Translations under genes and position numbers: made by a program
Part shown: positions 15,489 through 22,872 of the stretch, piece by piece
Layout of the letters: each line of letters starts with the position of its first letter
Numbering within the stretch: the stretch's first letter is position 1
Notes under the pieces: generated by a model
Told to the model about the DNA's origin: nothing
The model's database searches: none
Seen by the model: only the letters and a program-made list of their open reading frames with translations
Origin: an uncultured Collinsella sp.
Lineage (GTDB): Bacteria; Actinomycetota; Coriobacteriia; Coriobacteriales; Coriobacteriaceae
Assembly (NCBI GenBank): GCA_934630385.1
Contig: CAKTWE010000024.1
Location: 1-25,768, forward strand
Direction of reading: 5' to 3'
DNA: 25,768 nucleotides

Positions 15489-15549
15489 ACCATCACAACA
15501 TTCGATGTTTTTCGGCAAAATCGCGATTTTCATCGAATGTTGTGATGGT
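15489..15549. repeat. Palindromic repeat family 1, copy B
   Basis: Perfect 19-bp arms (15489-15507, 15531-15549). The core includes AAAATCGCGATTTT (15517-15530), identical to copy A. It begins two bases past the stop of the MFS gene, so it is the first thing transcribed after that gene. Confidence 0.9.
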
Positions 15550-15551
15550 CT

Positions 15552-16832
15552 TTACTGCCTTGCGGCACGATCAAAATGCCGGCGTCCAAACAGCAACAGC
15601 GCCGCGGGAACCGCCGTCACGACCATGCCTGCCCCCACGAGTGTCCGTTGTACGCCAAATGTCGCCGCCAGCCACGGGGCAATCGCCAGCGGGGCCACGC
15701 CGGCGAACATATTGCCAAAGCCCATGACCGAGTTGACGCGACCGAGCTGCTCGAGCGGAGCCGTCGTTTGTACGATGGTGTTATGAAGTGGGTTGACGAC
15801 ACCCCAGGCTATGCCCAAGGCAATCTGGCCGACGAGGGCCACGCCCACGTACGGCGTCCCCACATAGAGCAGACTTCCCAGGCCTACAGACATAAGCGCC
15901 ACGAGCAGCGTTTTAAGGTTGACCAAGTGCGGCGGCAAGCGAAGCGCGAGCACGGCACCCAGCACCGCGCCCACGCCCGAGGCCGACGAGAGCCAGCCCA
16001 TCCACTCAACGCCGACGTGCAGGACATCGCGGTAGAAGAACGACTCCAGTGGATCGAAGGCTCCGTAGCCAAAGTTCGAAAGGAAAATAATGCAGAACAG
16101 CAGGGCGAGGACGCTGTTGGTGAAGACTGTCTTGATGCTGGCTGCGAAGGTGGCGCGGGCGGACGTGCTGGGGTTGGAGCTTTGTCCCGCACGCTCCCCT
16201 TCCTCTGCCGAATCGGCATCCGCATGCCCGGCGACATGGCTGGTCTGCGGCCTAAAGCCCCAACCGACGACGAACGCCAGCACGGTAAAGAGCATCATAA
16301 GCACGAACACCGCGCGCGACGACGCAGCCGCCGCGACAAAGCCGCCCAGCGTGGGGCCAACGATGATACTCACGTTTGAAAACATGGCGATGGCGGAGTT
16401 GATGTCTTTGAGCTCGACAGGATCGTTGGTGAGGTAGGCCGGATAGGACGTGGCAATGGGCTGGGCGAACCCCATCGCAAAGCCCAGAAACACCGCGCCG
16501 AGTAGGACGACGCCGGTCGCGCTACCAAAGGCGATGATTGCCGTGCCAGTTGCGAGAGCGCCGATGATGCTCAGCAAGAAATGGTGGCGCGGACCCCAGG
16601 CGTCGAGCTCCGCGCCACCCGCAAAGGATCCCAGGATCACGAAAACGTTCATGAACAGGACGGCCAGCGATGTCGCCACGACCGAAGCGCCGTCCGCATA
16701 GGTGAGCGTTCCGATGACGCCGATAAAGTAGCTGGTCTGAAAACCGGTGTAGATGAGAAAGCGCATCGCCACCAGGCGCTTGGCCTGCGCGGACAGCGAT
16801 GATTGAGGCTTTGAGAAAAGGGAGGCGAGCAT
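15552..16832 (-). CDS. Major facilitator superfamily transporter
   Basis: The 426-aa product is a polytopic membrane protein with about 12 hydrophobic helices in two halves. They are split by a charged central loop (about 205-240) rich in Ala, Asp, Glu and Ser. AELDAWGPRHHFLLSIIG fits the loop 2-3 MFS signature. The best start is ATG 16832, with AAGGAG five bases upstream; in-frame ATGs at 16850 and 16871 lack such a site. The overall pattern (TMD plus ITSYPAYLTN-like and VNPLHNTIVQTTAP segments) resembles MFS drug or metabolite exporters of the enterobactin-exporter-like group. The substrate is unknown. Its neighbours are on the same strand but separated by repeats, so it is probably transcribed alone. 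Confidence 0.9.
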   Translation of the reverse strand: MLASLFSKPQSSLSAQAKRLVAMRFLIYTGFQTSYFIGVIGTLTYADGASVVATSLAVLFMNVFVILGSFAGGAELDAWGPRHHFLLSIIGALATGTAIIAFGSATGVVLLGAVFLGFAMGFAQPIATSYPAYLTNDPVELKDINSAIAMFSNVSIIVGPTLGGFVAAAASSRAVFVLMMLFTVLAFVVGWGFRPQTSHVAGHADADSAEEGERAGQSSNPSTSARATFAASIKTVFTNSVLALLFCIIFLSNFGYGAFDPLESFFYRDVLHVGVEWMGWLSSASGVGAVLGAVLALRLPPHLVNLKTLLVALMSVGLGSLLYVGTPYVGVALVGQIALGIAWGVVNPLHNTIVQTTAPLEQLGRVNSVMGFGNMFAGVAPLAIAPWLAATFGVQRTLVGAGMVVTAVPAALLLFGRRHFDRAARQ

Positions 16833-17006
16833 GGAGACTCCTTGTTTCATACGAATGCGGACGGCGGGCATTCGCCACCGTCTGTCAAATCAATCCATCC
16901 GCATGAAACATTAAGGACGCATCAAGCCCCTTTTCTCCGTTTTTCGCCCGTCATGAACTACTTGGTAGATTGTAAGGCATGTCCCACACATCTACCAAAG
17001 CAAAAA

Positions 17007-17039
17007 CCACCACAAAGGAGCCTGGCCCCTTTGTGGTGG
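17007..17039. repeat. Hairpin repeat family 2, copy 4
   Basis: Perfect 12-bp arms (CCACCACAAAGG / CCTTTGTGGTGG) with loop AGCCTGGCC, preceded by AAAGCAAAAA as in copy 3. It lies 3' of the moaC-mobB gene, next to a second hairpin at 17061. Confidence 0.87.
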
Positions 17040-17060
17040 AAATGGCGTTTGCCCAGATAA

Positions 17061-17096
17061 AACCTGCCAAAATAAACCTGTCCCTTTTGGCAGGTT
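17061..17096. repeat. Hairpin repeat family 2, divergent copy 5
   Basis: Perfect 12-bp arms (AACCTGCCAAAA / TTTTGGCAGGTT) with loop TAAACCTGTCCC. The arms differ from the other copies, yet the loop keeps CCTGTCCC and the layout is the same. It starts 30 bases past the moaC-mobB stop. On the minus strand an AT-rich stretch follows but no long T-run. Confidence 0.75.
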
Positions 17097-17125
17097 ATGG
17101 CAGCGCAGCGAGCCGGCCCCAAGCC

Positions 17126-18427
17126 TTAAAGGTGATCTTGGATCAGATCGCAGATGGCTCGGGCGTCGTTGATGTTGATGGCTCGGGTCGCGAAGCCGGC
17201 ATCGAATGCCTGGCGCGCCAGAGCCTCGTTGCAGGCAAGGGCCAGCGTGTGACCATCGACCAGATCGAGCGAGCTCTTGCCGCGCAGACGGTCGACACCG
17301 GAGCGCGCGACCACGATGTTGTCGAAGCCCTCGGTCTTGTAGCCCTCGATGATCACCACGTCGACATCGTTGTAGCGCGACAGCAGCTCGCGCGCGGGCA
17401 TCTCGTCCTCCTCGCGCGTGTCGGCGTACTCTGCCCAGCGCGTGGCGCAGATAAGGCCCACGTGCTTGGATCCGGCCTGGTGATGGCGCCAGGTGTCCTT
17501 AGCGGGCACATCAATATCAAAGCCGTGATGTCCGTGATGCTTGAGCGAACCCACGCGCAGGCCGCGGCGGGTGAGCTCGGCAATGACCTTCTCGACGAGC
17601 GTGGTCTTGCCCGAATTTTGGTAGCCGATAAACGCGATCGCGGGGACAGCCGGAGTGGGAGCTGCGGGCGCGACGGCGACGGGCGCGCTCGCGGGCGCGG
17701 CACCGTCAGCGGCCACGGCCTCAACAGCAGCGGCCTGACGCTCTGCGCGGTCCCACACACCCGAGCGGCCGCCCTCCTTGTGCAGCAGGCGCACGTCGAC
17801 GATCTCCATGCCGCGATCGACGGCCTTGCACATGTCATAGATCGTAAGGCACGCGGCACTCGCGCCGGTCAGAGCCTCCATCTCGATACCCGTCTTGCCC
17901 GTCACACCCGCCGTAACCAGCACGTGAAAGCCGACCTGCCCGTCCGCGCGCGCCGGCGCCCAGCCCTCGGGCACGTCCTCGGCAGGCATCCCCGCCGGAG
18001 CGATGGGCGCAATGTCGCACTTGCTCTTGGTAATGAGCAACGGATGGCACATGGGGATGATGTCGCTCGTGCGTTTGATGGCCATGATGCCCGCCACGCG
18101 CGCGCAGGCAAGCACGTCGCCCTTCTTGGCGCGGTCCTGCAGCACCATAGCCTGCGTCTCAGGGTGCATGAGGATGGTGCCCTCGGCGATAGCAATGCGA
18201 TGGGTCTCAGCCTTGTCGGACACGTCAACCATGCGCACCTCGCCCTTGGCGTCCACGTGCGTCAGCTCGTCGCGGCGGGCGTCGCGGGCGGGCTCGGCGA
18301 CAGCACTGGCAGTCGGCTGTGCGGACGCGTCGGCGTTACCTGCATTCGCCGCAGCCGTGACTTTGTGGGCAGACATCGCGGCCCTGCGAGCGGCCTTGGT
18401 GGCATCGGCGTACCTGCTCTTGGCCAT
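17126..18427 (-). CDS. moaC: MoaC-MobB fusion: cyclic pyranopterin monophosphate synthase / molybdopterin-guanine dinucleotide GTPase
   Basis: The 433-aa product has two enzyme-related domains. Residues 53-225 are MoaC, which converts the MoaA product to cPMP: DVSDKAETHR, PMCHPLL with His128, and GASAACLTIYDMCKAVDR with Asp198 and Lys201. An Ala/Pro/Val-rich linker (226-262) follows. Residues 263-430 are MobB, a P-loop GTP-binding protein linked to guanine-dinucleotide cofactor formation: GYQNSGKTT (268-276), then SLKHHGHHGFDID. The first 50 residues are a low-complexity Ala/Arg extension. Start ATG 18427 has GGAGG at eight bases, located inside the moaA stop region; an upstream in-frame ATG at 18472 is unlikely. 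The gap to moaA is four bases, implying coupled expression. Confidence 0.95.
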   Translation of the reverse strand: MAKSRYADATKAARRAAMSAHKVTAAANAGNADASAQPTASAVAEPARDARRDELTHVDAKGEVRMVDVSDKAETHRIAIAEGTILMHPETQAMVLQDRAKKGDVLACARVAGIMAIKRTSDIIPMCHPLLITKSKCDIAPIAPAGMPAEDVPEGWAPARADGQVGFHVLVTAGVTGKTGIEMEALTGASAACLTIYDMCKAVDRGMEIVDVRLLHKEGGRSGVWDRAERQAAAVEAVAADGAAPASAPVAVAPAAPTPAVPAIAFIGYQNSGKTTLVEKVIAELTRRGLRVGSLKHHGHHGFDIDVPAKDTWRHHQAGSKHVGLICATRWAEYADTREEDEMPARELLSRYNDVDVVIIEGYKTEGFDNIVVARSGVDRLRGKSSLDLVDGHTLALACNEALARQAFDAGFATRAININDARAICDLIQDHL

Positions 18428-18431
18428 ATGA

Positions 18432-19487
18432 TCATCCTCCGATTTGGGACATAAATCGTTGCGTGCCCTCAATTATCGCGTGTTCCTGCGGTTTGTGGGC
18501 CACGGCATCGCGCCAAATCGAAAGTACCTGCATATCATCACCACGGCGCAGCGCCTCACGCACCGAATACTCGGCATCGCTGAACAGGCACGGACGCACG
18601 TTGCCATCGGCCGTCAGGCGCAGACGGTTGCAATTCGCGCAAAAATGGTTGGACATGGCGCTAATGAAGCCGACCGTTCCCGCCGCACCCGGAAAGTGCC
18701 AGTAGCGCGCAGGGCCCGCGCCGGCAGGAGCGTCGTTGATGTCGAGCGGCTCGAGCTCGCCCAGACCCACCGCGGCGGCCCCGGCATTGATGCGCGCCCG
18801 CAGCTCGTCACTCGGCACGGTATCGCTCGCGTCCCACAGCGCCGGATTGAGCGCGGGCGCATGCGGGTCCACAGCGCAATGCGAGCTGGTGCGCTCGTCG
18901 CCGATGGGCATGTATTCGATAAAGCGCAGGTGGATGGGGCGGTCGACGGTCAGCCGCGCAAGGGCCGCCACATCCTGGTTGAGTCGGCGCACCACAACGC
19001 AGTTGACCTTAACGGGCTCAAAGCCCCAAGCCAGCGCCGCGTCGATACCAGCCATGGTCTGCTCGAGTCGACCCAGGCGCGTGATCTTTCCAAACAGCGC
19101 AGGGTCGAGTGTGTCGAGCGAAATGTTGACGCGGTTAAGCCCCGCGTCTTTGAGCTGCGGCGCCAGCTTGGGCAGTAGGGCGCCGTTGGTGGTGAGCGAG
19201 ATGTCCTCGATCTGCGGAATCGCGCGGATGTCGCGAATGAGCGGAATGATACGGCGGCTGACCAGCGGCTCGCCGCCCGTCAGGCGCACGCGGCGAATGC
19301 CCTCCCCCGCTACCAGGCGCACAAAGCGGGCGATTTCCTCGGCACTGAGTAGCTCATCGTGCGCGCGGGGCGCCACGCCATCGGCCGGCATGCAGTAAAT
19401 GCAGCGGAAATTGCACTTGTCAGTAACGGCAATGCGCAGGTAGTTGATATCGCGGCCAAAGCCGTCATGTTGCACGCGCCCGTCCAC
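18432..19487 (-). CDS. moaA: GTP 3',8-cyclase (molybdenum cofactor biosynthesis protein A)
   Basis: This 351-aa radical SAM enzyme performs the first step of molybdopterin synthesis on GTP. The N-terminal cluster motif is CNFRCIYC; the SAM-binding RLTGGEPLV and SLTTNG segments follow. The C-terminal second cluster is CANCNRLRLTADGNVRPC, and the protein ends in the functionally important Gly-Gly (SQIGG). It starts with GTG at 19487, preceded by GGGGAGGG. It is the first gene of a two-gene operon with moaC-mobB. Other Mo-cofactor genes (moaE, moeA, mogA) are not in this window. All key residues are intact. Confidence 0.97.
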   Translation of the reverse strand: MDGRVQHDGFGRDINYLRIAVTDKCNFRCIYCMPADGVAPRAHDELLSAEEIARFVRLVAGEGIRRVRLTGGEPLVSRRIIPLIRDIRAIPQIEDISLTTNGALLPKLAPQLKDAGLNRVNISLDTLDPALFGKITRLGRLEQTMAGIDAALAWGFEPVKVNCVVVRRLNQDVAALARLTVDRPIHLRFIEYMPIGDERTSSHCAVDPHAPALNPALWDASDTVPSDELRARINAGAAAVGLGELEPLDINDAPAGAGPARYWHFPGAAGTVGFISAMSNHFCANCNRLRLTADGNVRPCLFSDAEYSVREALRRGDDMQVLSIWRDAVAHKPQEHAIIEGTQRFMSQIGG

Positions 19488-19527
19488 GCAGCCCTCCCCT
19501 CACGCGGCGTTTTATTCTTCGGAAAAC

Positions 19528-19533
19528 ATAATA
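19528..19533 (-). promoter_or_regulatory. Possible -10 element of the moaA operon
   Basis: TATTAT on the minus strand, about 40 bases upstream of the moaA GTG; no good -35 box is visible. No hairpin-rich molybdenum-cofactor riboswitch was recognised in the short leader. Confidence 0.3.
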
Positions 19534-19619
19534 CCCCACGAGAGAATCATGCCGACACCCGTACGACAGGACAGGTCGCTTCGACCAAAACGGACTTTCC
19601 AAGCCCATCCTCAGCACAG

Positions 19620-19680
19620 ACCATCACAACATTCGATGCTTTTCCCGATTTTGGCAAAAAACGTCGAATGTTGTGATGGT
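19620..19680. repeat. Palindromic repeat family 1, copy C
   Basis: Perfect 17-bp arms (19620-19636, 19664-19680). The core (TTTTCCCGATTTTGGC then AAAAAACG) differs from copies A and B but nearly equals copy D in the same orientation. It lies 40 bases past the stop of the 345-aa gene and 5' of moaA. Confidence 0.9.
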
Positions 19681-19720
19681 TTGCCTGCCCACGGCACCCC
19701 GCAGAAGGGCCAAAGCGCCC

Positions 19721-20758
19721 CTAAAGGCCGCCGTCCCAGTGCCGGATCACGAATTCTCGCAAGTCGTTCTGCCGCTTTTGGAACGCTTCGCTTCGGTCGC
19801 ACTTAAGGCCCATCGCGAGTGCGATGGCGTTCATAGCCCGGTGCAATTGCAGCTGGTGGGCAAACTGAGTCCCGGTGAGGACGATCATCCTAAAGCCCAG
19901 CGCGCTCAGCACGGTCATACGCTCCGCATCAGATGCGCTGCGCTGTTTATCAAGATGGTCCGAGCCGTTGTATTCAATCCCCGTACCGCTCGCAGGTGCA
20001 TATACGTCGATCTCGAAATACCCGGCCTTTGCGAGATACTTGAACTCGTTGGGAACATCGACCCGATGGTTGAGCTCGATCTTGGCGTATCCCAGCCCTC
20101 CCTGGGAACGTTTTGCTACGACCATGATTGCGGTGGCCGTCTCCATGGGCGATCGCGCGCCATCGTGCACGCGCCTGAGCACACCGGCCGCGCGTATAGC
20201 CCCCTGACGAGATCGATTCTCATCGCAATAAGCAATCAAGTCGGCAACGGTATACCTCTGCCCCATCTCGATATAATCGTCTGTCGACAGATGATTCAAA
20301 TGGTATCGGGCGCAGATTTCATACCCATATTCCAGCTGCTCGGGCTCGCTCATCCACGAACCCGCTTGGACAAAGCACATGACCTCATCAACCACTAGAA
20401 GGCCCTCTGCCACCTCAAGAAGATGGTCTGGAGGTACCGGCGCCCCAAACACGTGGCACCTAAATCCAGCCGGCGTCGAGCGCTCAAAATCGAAGTTGAC
20501 GAGCGTGTCGATATGATCGAGCTCTTCTCGTGGAATACCAAGCGAAACCAGATAGTCGGTAACGATCCCAACTGCCGTTGAAGCCCTCAGCCCCTTGGCA
20601 TCGAGTCCCAATTTGGGCAGGCTCGCGGTCGGCTCCGCCTCGTTAGCAAGCGAGTCCTCATCGTATAGGCTGCTTGCTCGCGAGAGCGGCTCGGACGGGC
20701 GCGCCACGTTGTGGTACAGCCAGGCAGCCTTATGGGACAGGACGATCGGCAGGTCCAT
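19721..20758 (-). CDS. Hypothetical protein with putative PD-(D/E)XK (DUF559/Vsr-like) nuclease domain
   Basis: The 345-aa protein starts at ATG 20758 behind TTGGAGGG. The N-terminus PIVLSHKAAWLYHNV resembles the opening of actinobacterial AbiEi-antitoxin-like proteins that carry DUF559. The C-terminal third fits a Vsr/DUF559 fold: SPMET with Glu206, GYFEIDVY with Asp251, then TGIEYNGSDH with Glu262. After it comes ERMTVLSALGFRMIVLTGTQF, like the usual R..L...G..V...T block. No signal peptide or membrane segment is seen. The gene lies alone between two same-orientation family 1 repeats. Roles in DNA repair, defence or regulation are all possible. The fold call is inferred from motif spacing and is moderately sure; no function is assigned. 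Confidence 0.75.
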   Translation of the reverse strand: MDLPIVLSHKAAWLYHNVARPSEPLSRASSLYDEDSLANEAEPTASLPKLGLDAKGLRASTAVGIVTDYLVSLGIPREELDHIDTLVNFDFERSTPAGFRCHVFGAPVPPDHLLEVAEGLLVVDEVMCFVQAGSWMSEPEQLEYGYEICARYHLNHLSTDDYIEMGQRYTVADLIAYCDENRSRQGAIRAAGVLRRVHDGARSPMETATAIMVVAKRSQGGLGYAKIELNHRVDVPNEFKYLAKAGYFEIDVYAPASGTGIEYNGSDHLDKQRSASDAERMTVLSALGFRMIVLTGTQFAHQLQLHRAMNAIALAMGLKCDRSEAFQKRQNDLREFVIRHWDGGL

Positions 20759-20859
20759 GAGCCCTCCAATGGAGTCGGATAACCATCCTTATTCCCCTGC
20801 CCACGGGTCCGCACACCTTCGTGCGCAAGAAAGCGATTCCACCCGATTGAGTGGTAGAA

Positions 20860-20924
20860 AAACCATCACAACATTCGATGCTTTTCCCGTTTTTGGCAAA
20901 AAACGTCGAATGTTGTGATGGTTT
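20860..20924. repeat. Palindromic repeat family 1, copy D
   Basis: Perfect 19-bp arms (20860-20878, 20906-20924). The core matches copy C in sequence and direction. It lies 50 bases past the stop of the ABC gene at 20974 and 5' of the 345-aa gene. A 7-bp hairpin GAGCACG / CGTGCTC (20938-20966) sits between the ABC stop and the repeat. Confidence 0.9.
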
Positions 20925-20973
20925 GAGGCGAGGTGAAGAGCACGGAGAGGTCAAAGCATCGTGCTCGAACGGG

Positions 20974-22872
20974 TTAATCCAACTCTTTTAAGCCATGCGC
21001 CAGCTGCCAGTACTCGCCGTGCTGGGCGAGCAGCTCTTCGTGGGTGCCGCGCTCGATGATGCGGCCGTGTTCGAGGACCATGATGGCGTCGGCGTCGCGG
21101 ACGGTGGACAGGCGGTGCGCGATCATAAAGGTGGTGCGTCCGCGCATGATGCGGTCCATGCCGCGCTCGATAAGCTTTTCGGTACGCGTGTCGATGGAGC
21201 TCGTGGCCTCGTCCAGGATGAGCACCGGCGGGTCGGCGACGGCCACGCGCGCAATGGCGAGCAGCTGGCGCTGGCCCTGCGACAGGTTGGCGCCGTCGGC
21301 CGTGACCGGCGTGTCGTACCCTCTAGGCAGGCGGCGGATAAACGAATCGGCACAGGCGGCCTCGGCAGCGGCGCGCACCTCCTCGTCGGTCGCGTCGAGC
21401 TTGCCAAAGCGGATGTTCTGTGCGATGGTGCCGCTAAACAGGTGCGTGTCCTGCAGCACAATGCCGAGCGATCCGCGCAGGCTGGCCTTGGCAATGTGCT
21501 TGACGTCAATGCCGTCGTACGTGATCTCGCCGTCATCGACCTCGTAGAAGCGGTTGATGAGGTTGGTGATGGTCGTCTTACCTGCGCCTGTGGAGCCCAC
21601 AAAGGCGATCTTTTGGCCTGGCTTGGCAAACAGGTTGAGATCCGTGAGCACACGGGTGCCTGGCACGTAGGAAAAGTCCACGGCATGGAAGCGCACGTCG
21701 CCGGCAAGTGGGACCAAGCCGCACGTGAGCTCGGTGCCGTCGGCAGCCACCGCACGGCCCGACTCATCAACGGCTGCCACGTCATGCAGATGCCCGTACG
21801 AGCCCACGCCCTGGCCCTCGGGAATCTTCCATGCCCACGCGGCGTCGCCCGTCTGCACCAGCTCCACGCGGCCCTCGTCAACCTCGGGCTTAAGGTCCAT
21901 GGCGGCAAACAGGCGCTCGGCGCCGGCCAACGCGTTGAGCAAGAAGTTGCCGAGCTGCGTAAACTGGTTGATGGGCATGGCCGCCTGGCGTACAAAGACC
22001 AGGTAACTTGCAAGCGCGCCCACGTCGGCGAGTCCCTTGATGCAGAGCATGCCGCCTGCCACCGCAACGATGGCGTAGTTGGCATAGCCGATCACCACGG
22101 TCATGGGCACCATCGAGTTGGCGTAGGCCTGCGCGGCACCACCGGTGCGGCGCAGCTCTTGGTTGCGCGCGTCAAAACCAGCCACGTTGGCCTGCTCGTG
22201 ATTAAAGACCTTGATGACCTTTTGGCCCGAGACCATCTCTTCGATATATCCGTCCAGGTCGCCAAGCGACGCCTGTTGGGCGGCAAAAAAGCACTTGGAA
22301 CGCATGCCCGAGTAGCGAACGTACAGCACAATGGCCACATCGCACACGAGCGTGATAATCGTGAGCTGCCAGTTGAGGATGATGAGCATGGCCGTGGTGC
22401 CGACCACCTGGATGCTCGCCTGAATCACGTTGGCAAAGCTGTTGTTGAGCGCCTCGGAGACGGTGTCGACGTCGTTGGTAAAGAAGCTCATGATGTCACC
22501 CGAGCGCGTGCTGTCGAAGTAGCTCAGCGGCAGCATCTGGATGTGCGCGAACAGGTCGCGGCGAATATCGGACACCACGCGTTGGGCCGCGCGCACCATG
22601 ATCTGCGAGTAGCCCAGAGCCGAGAGCACGCCCGCGGCGTAGATGGCAGCGGTAAAGATAACCTGCCTAGCGAGCAGTTCCTCGCCGCCCGTTGCCAAAC
22701 CGTTGACGATGGGGCGCACCATGTAGGTACCGGCAAGGCTCGCGATGGCGGCCACAGAGGCAAGCACACCCACCGCGAGCAGCGAGAACTTGGCATGCCC
22801 CATGTAGGAGAGCAGGCGGCGAAGCGTCTGCGCCAGATTGGCGGGACGGGCCTGAGCGGATGTCTTAGGCAC
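20974..22872 (-). CDS. Heterodimeric ABC exporter, subunit with canonical ATPase site
   Basis: An open frame runs to 23535, but the family N-terminus begins near 22880. The ATG at 22881 touches its GGAG, so the GTG at 22872 (AAAGGAG nine bases upstream) is preferred, giving 632 aa. The GTG overlaps the upstream gene's stop by eight bases (GTGCCTAA). Six membrane helices (about 30-310) precede the ATPase domain: Walker A GSTGAGKTT (426-434), signature LSQGQ (530-534), Walker B LILDE (551-555) with catalytic Glu, and His586. An insert of about 45 residues (342-388) lies between the membrane and ATPase domains. It pairs with the gene at 22865-24685 as an LmrCD/BmrCD-like multidrug or lipid exporter. 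The substrate is unknown. Confidence 0.93.
   Translation of the reverse strand: MPKTSAQARPANLAQTLRRLLSYMGHAKFSLLAVGVLASVAAIASLAGTYMVRPIVNGLATGGEELLARQVIFTAAIYAAGVLSALGYSQIMVRAAQRVVSDIRRDLFAHIQMLPLSYFDSTRSGDIMSFFTNDVDTVSEALNNSFANVIQASIQVVGTTAMLIILNWQLTIITLVCDVAIVLYVRYSGMRSKCFFAAQQASLGDLDGYIEEMVSGQKVIKVFNHEQANVAGFDARNQELRRTGGAAQAYANSMVPMTVVIGYANYAIVAVAGGMLCIKGLADVGALASYLVFVRQAAMPINQFTQLGNFLLNALAGAERLFAAMDLKPEVDEGRVELVQTGDAAWAWKIPEGQGVGSYGHLHDVAAVDESGRAVAADGTELTCGLVPLAGDVRFHAVDFSYVPGTRVLTDLNLFAKPGQKIAFVGSTGAGKTTITNLINRFYEVDDGEITYDGIDVKHIAKASLRGSLGIVLQDTHLFSGTIAQNIRFGKLDATDEEVRAAAEAACADSFIRRLPRGYDTPVTADGANLSQGQRQLLAIARVAVADPPVLILDEATSSIDTRTEKLIERGMDRIMRGRTTFMIAHRLSTVRDADAIMVLEHGRIIERGTHEELLAQHGEYWQLAHGLKELD

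Larger units (their letters stand above)
16833..17125. other. Intergenic region between moaC-mobB and the MFS gene
   Basis: Contains two family 2 hairpins (17007-17039 and 17061-17096), and the MFS ribosome site near 16842. A TTGACA occurs on the minus strand near 16890, but no matching -10 box was found. No gene is seen. Confidence 0.5.

Noticed and set aside
15342..15533. N-terminal extension of the HAD protein running through repeat copy B (MKIAILPKN...)
   Set aside because: The codons come from the palindromic repeats; similar KIAI...IECCDG peptides appear wherever the repeat is translated. The HAD fold starts at ATG 15341.
15552..16832. MFS gene as a molybdate or Mo-cofactor transporter because it follows moaA and moaC-mobB
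   Set aside because: Two hairpin repeats and nearly 300 bases separate them, and the protein looks like a general MFS exporter rather than a ModB-type or known molybdate carrier.
5702..20924. Possible CRISPR array from repeated 19-mers
   Set aside because: Copies are thousands of bases apart with palindromic structure, no regular spacers and no cas genes.
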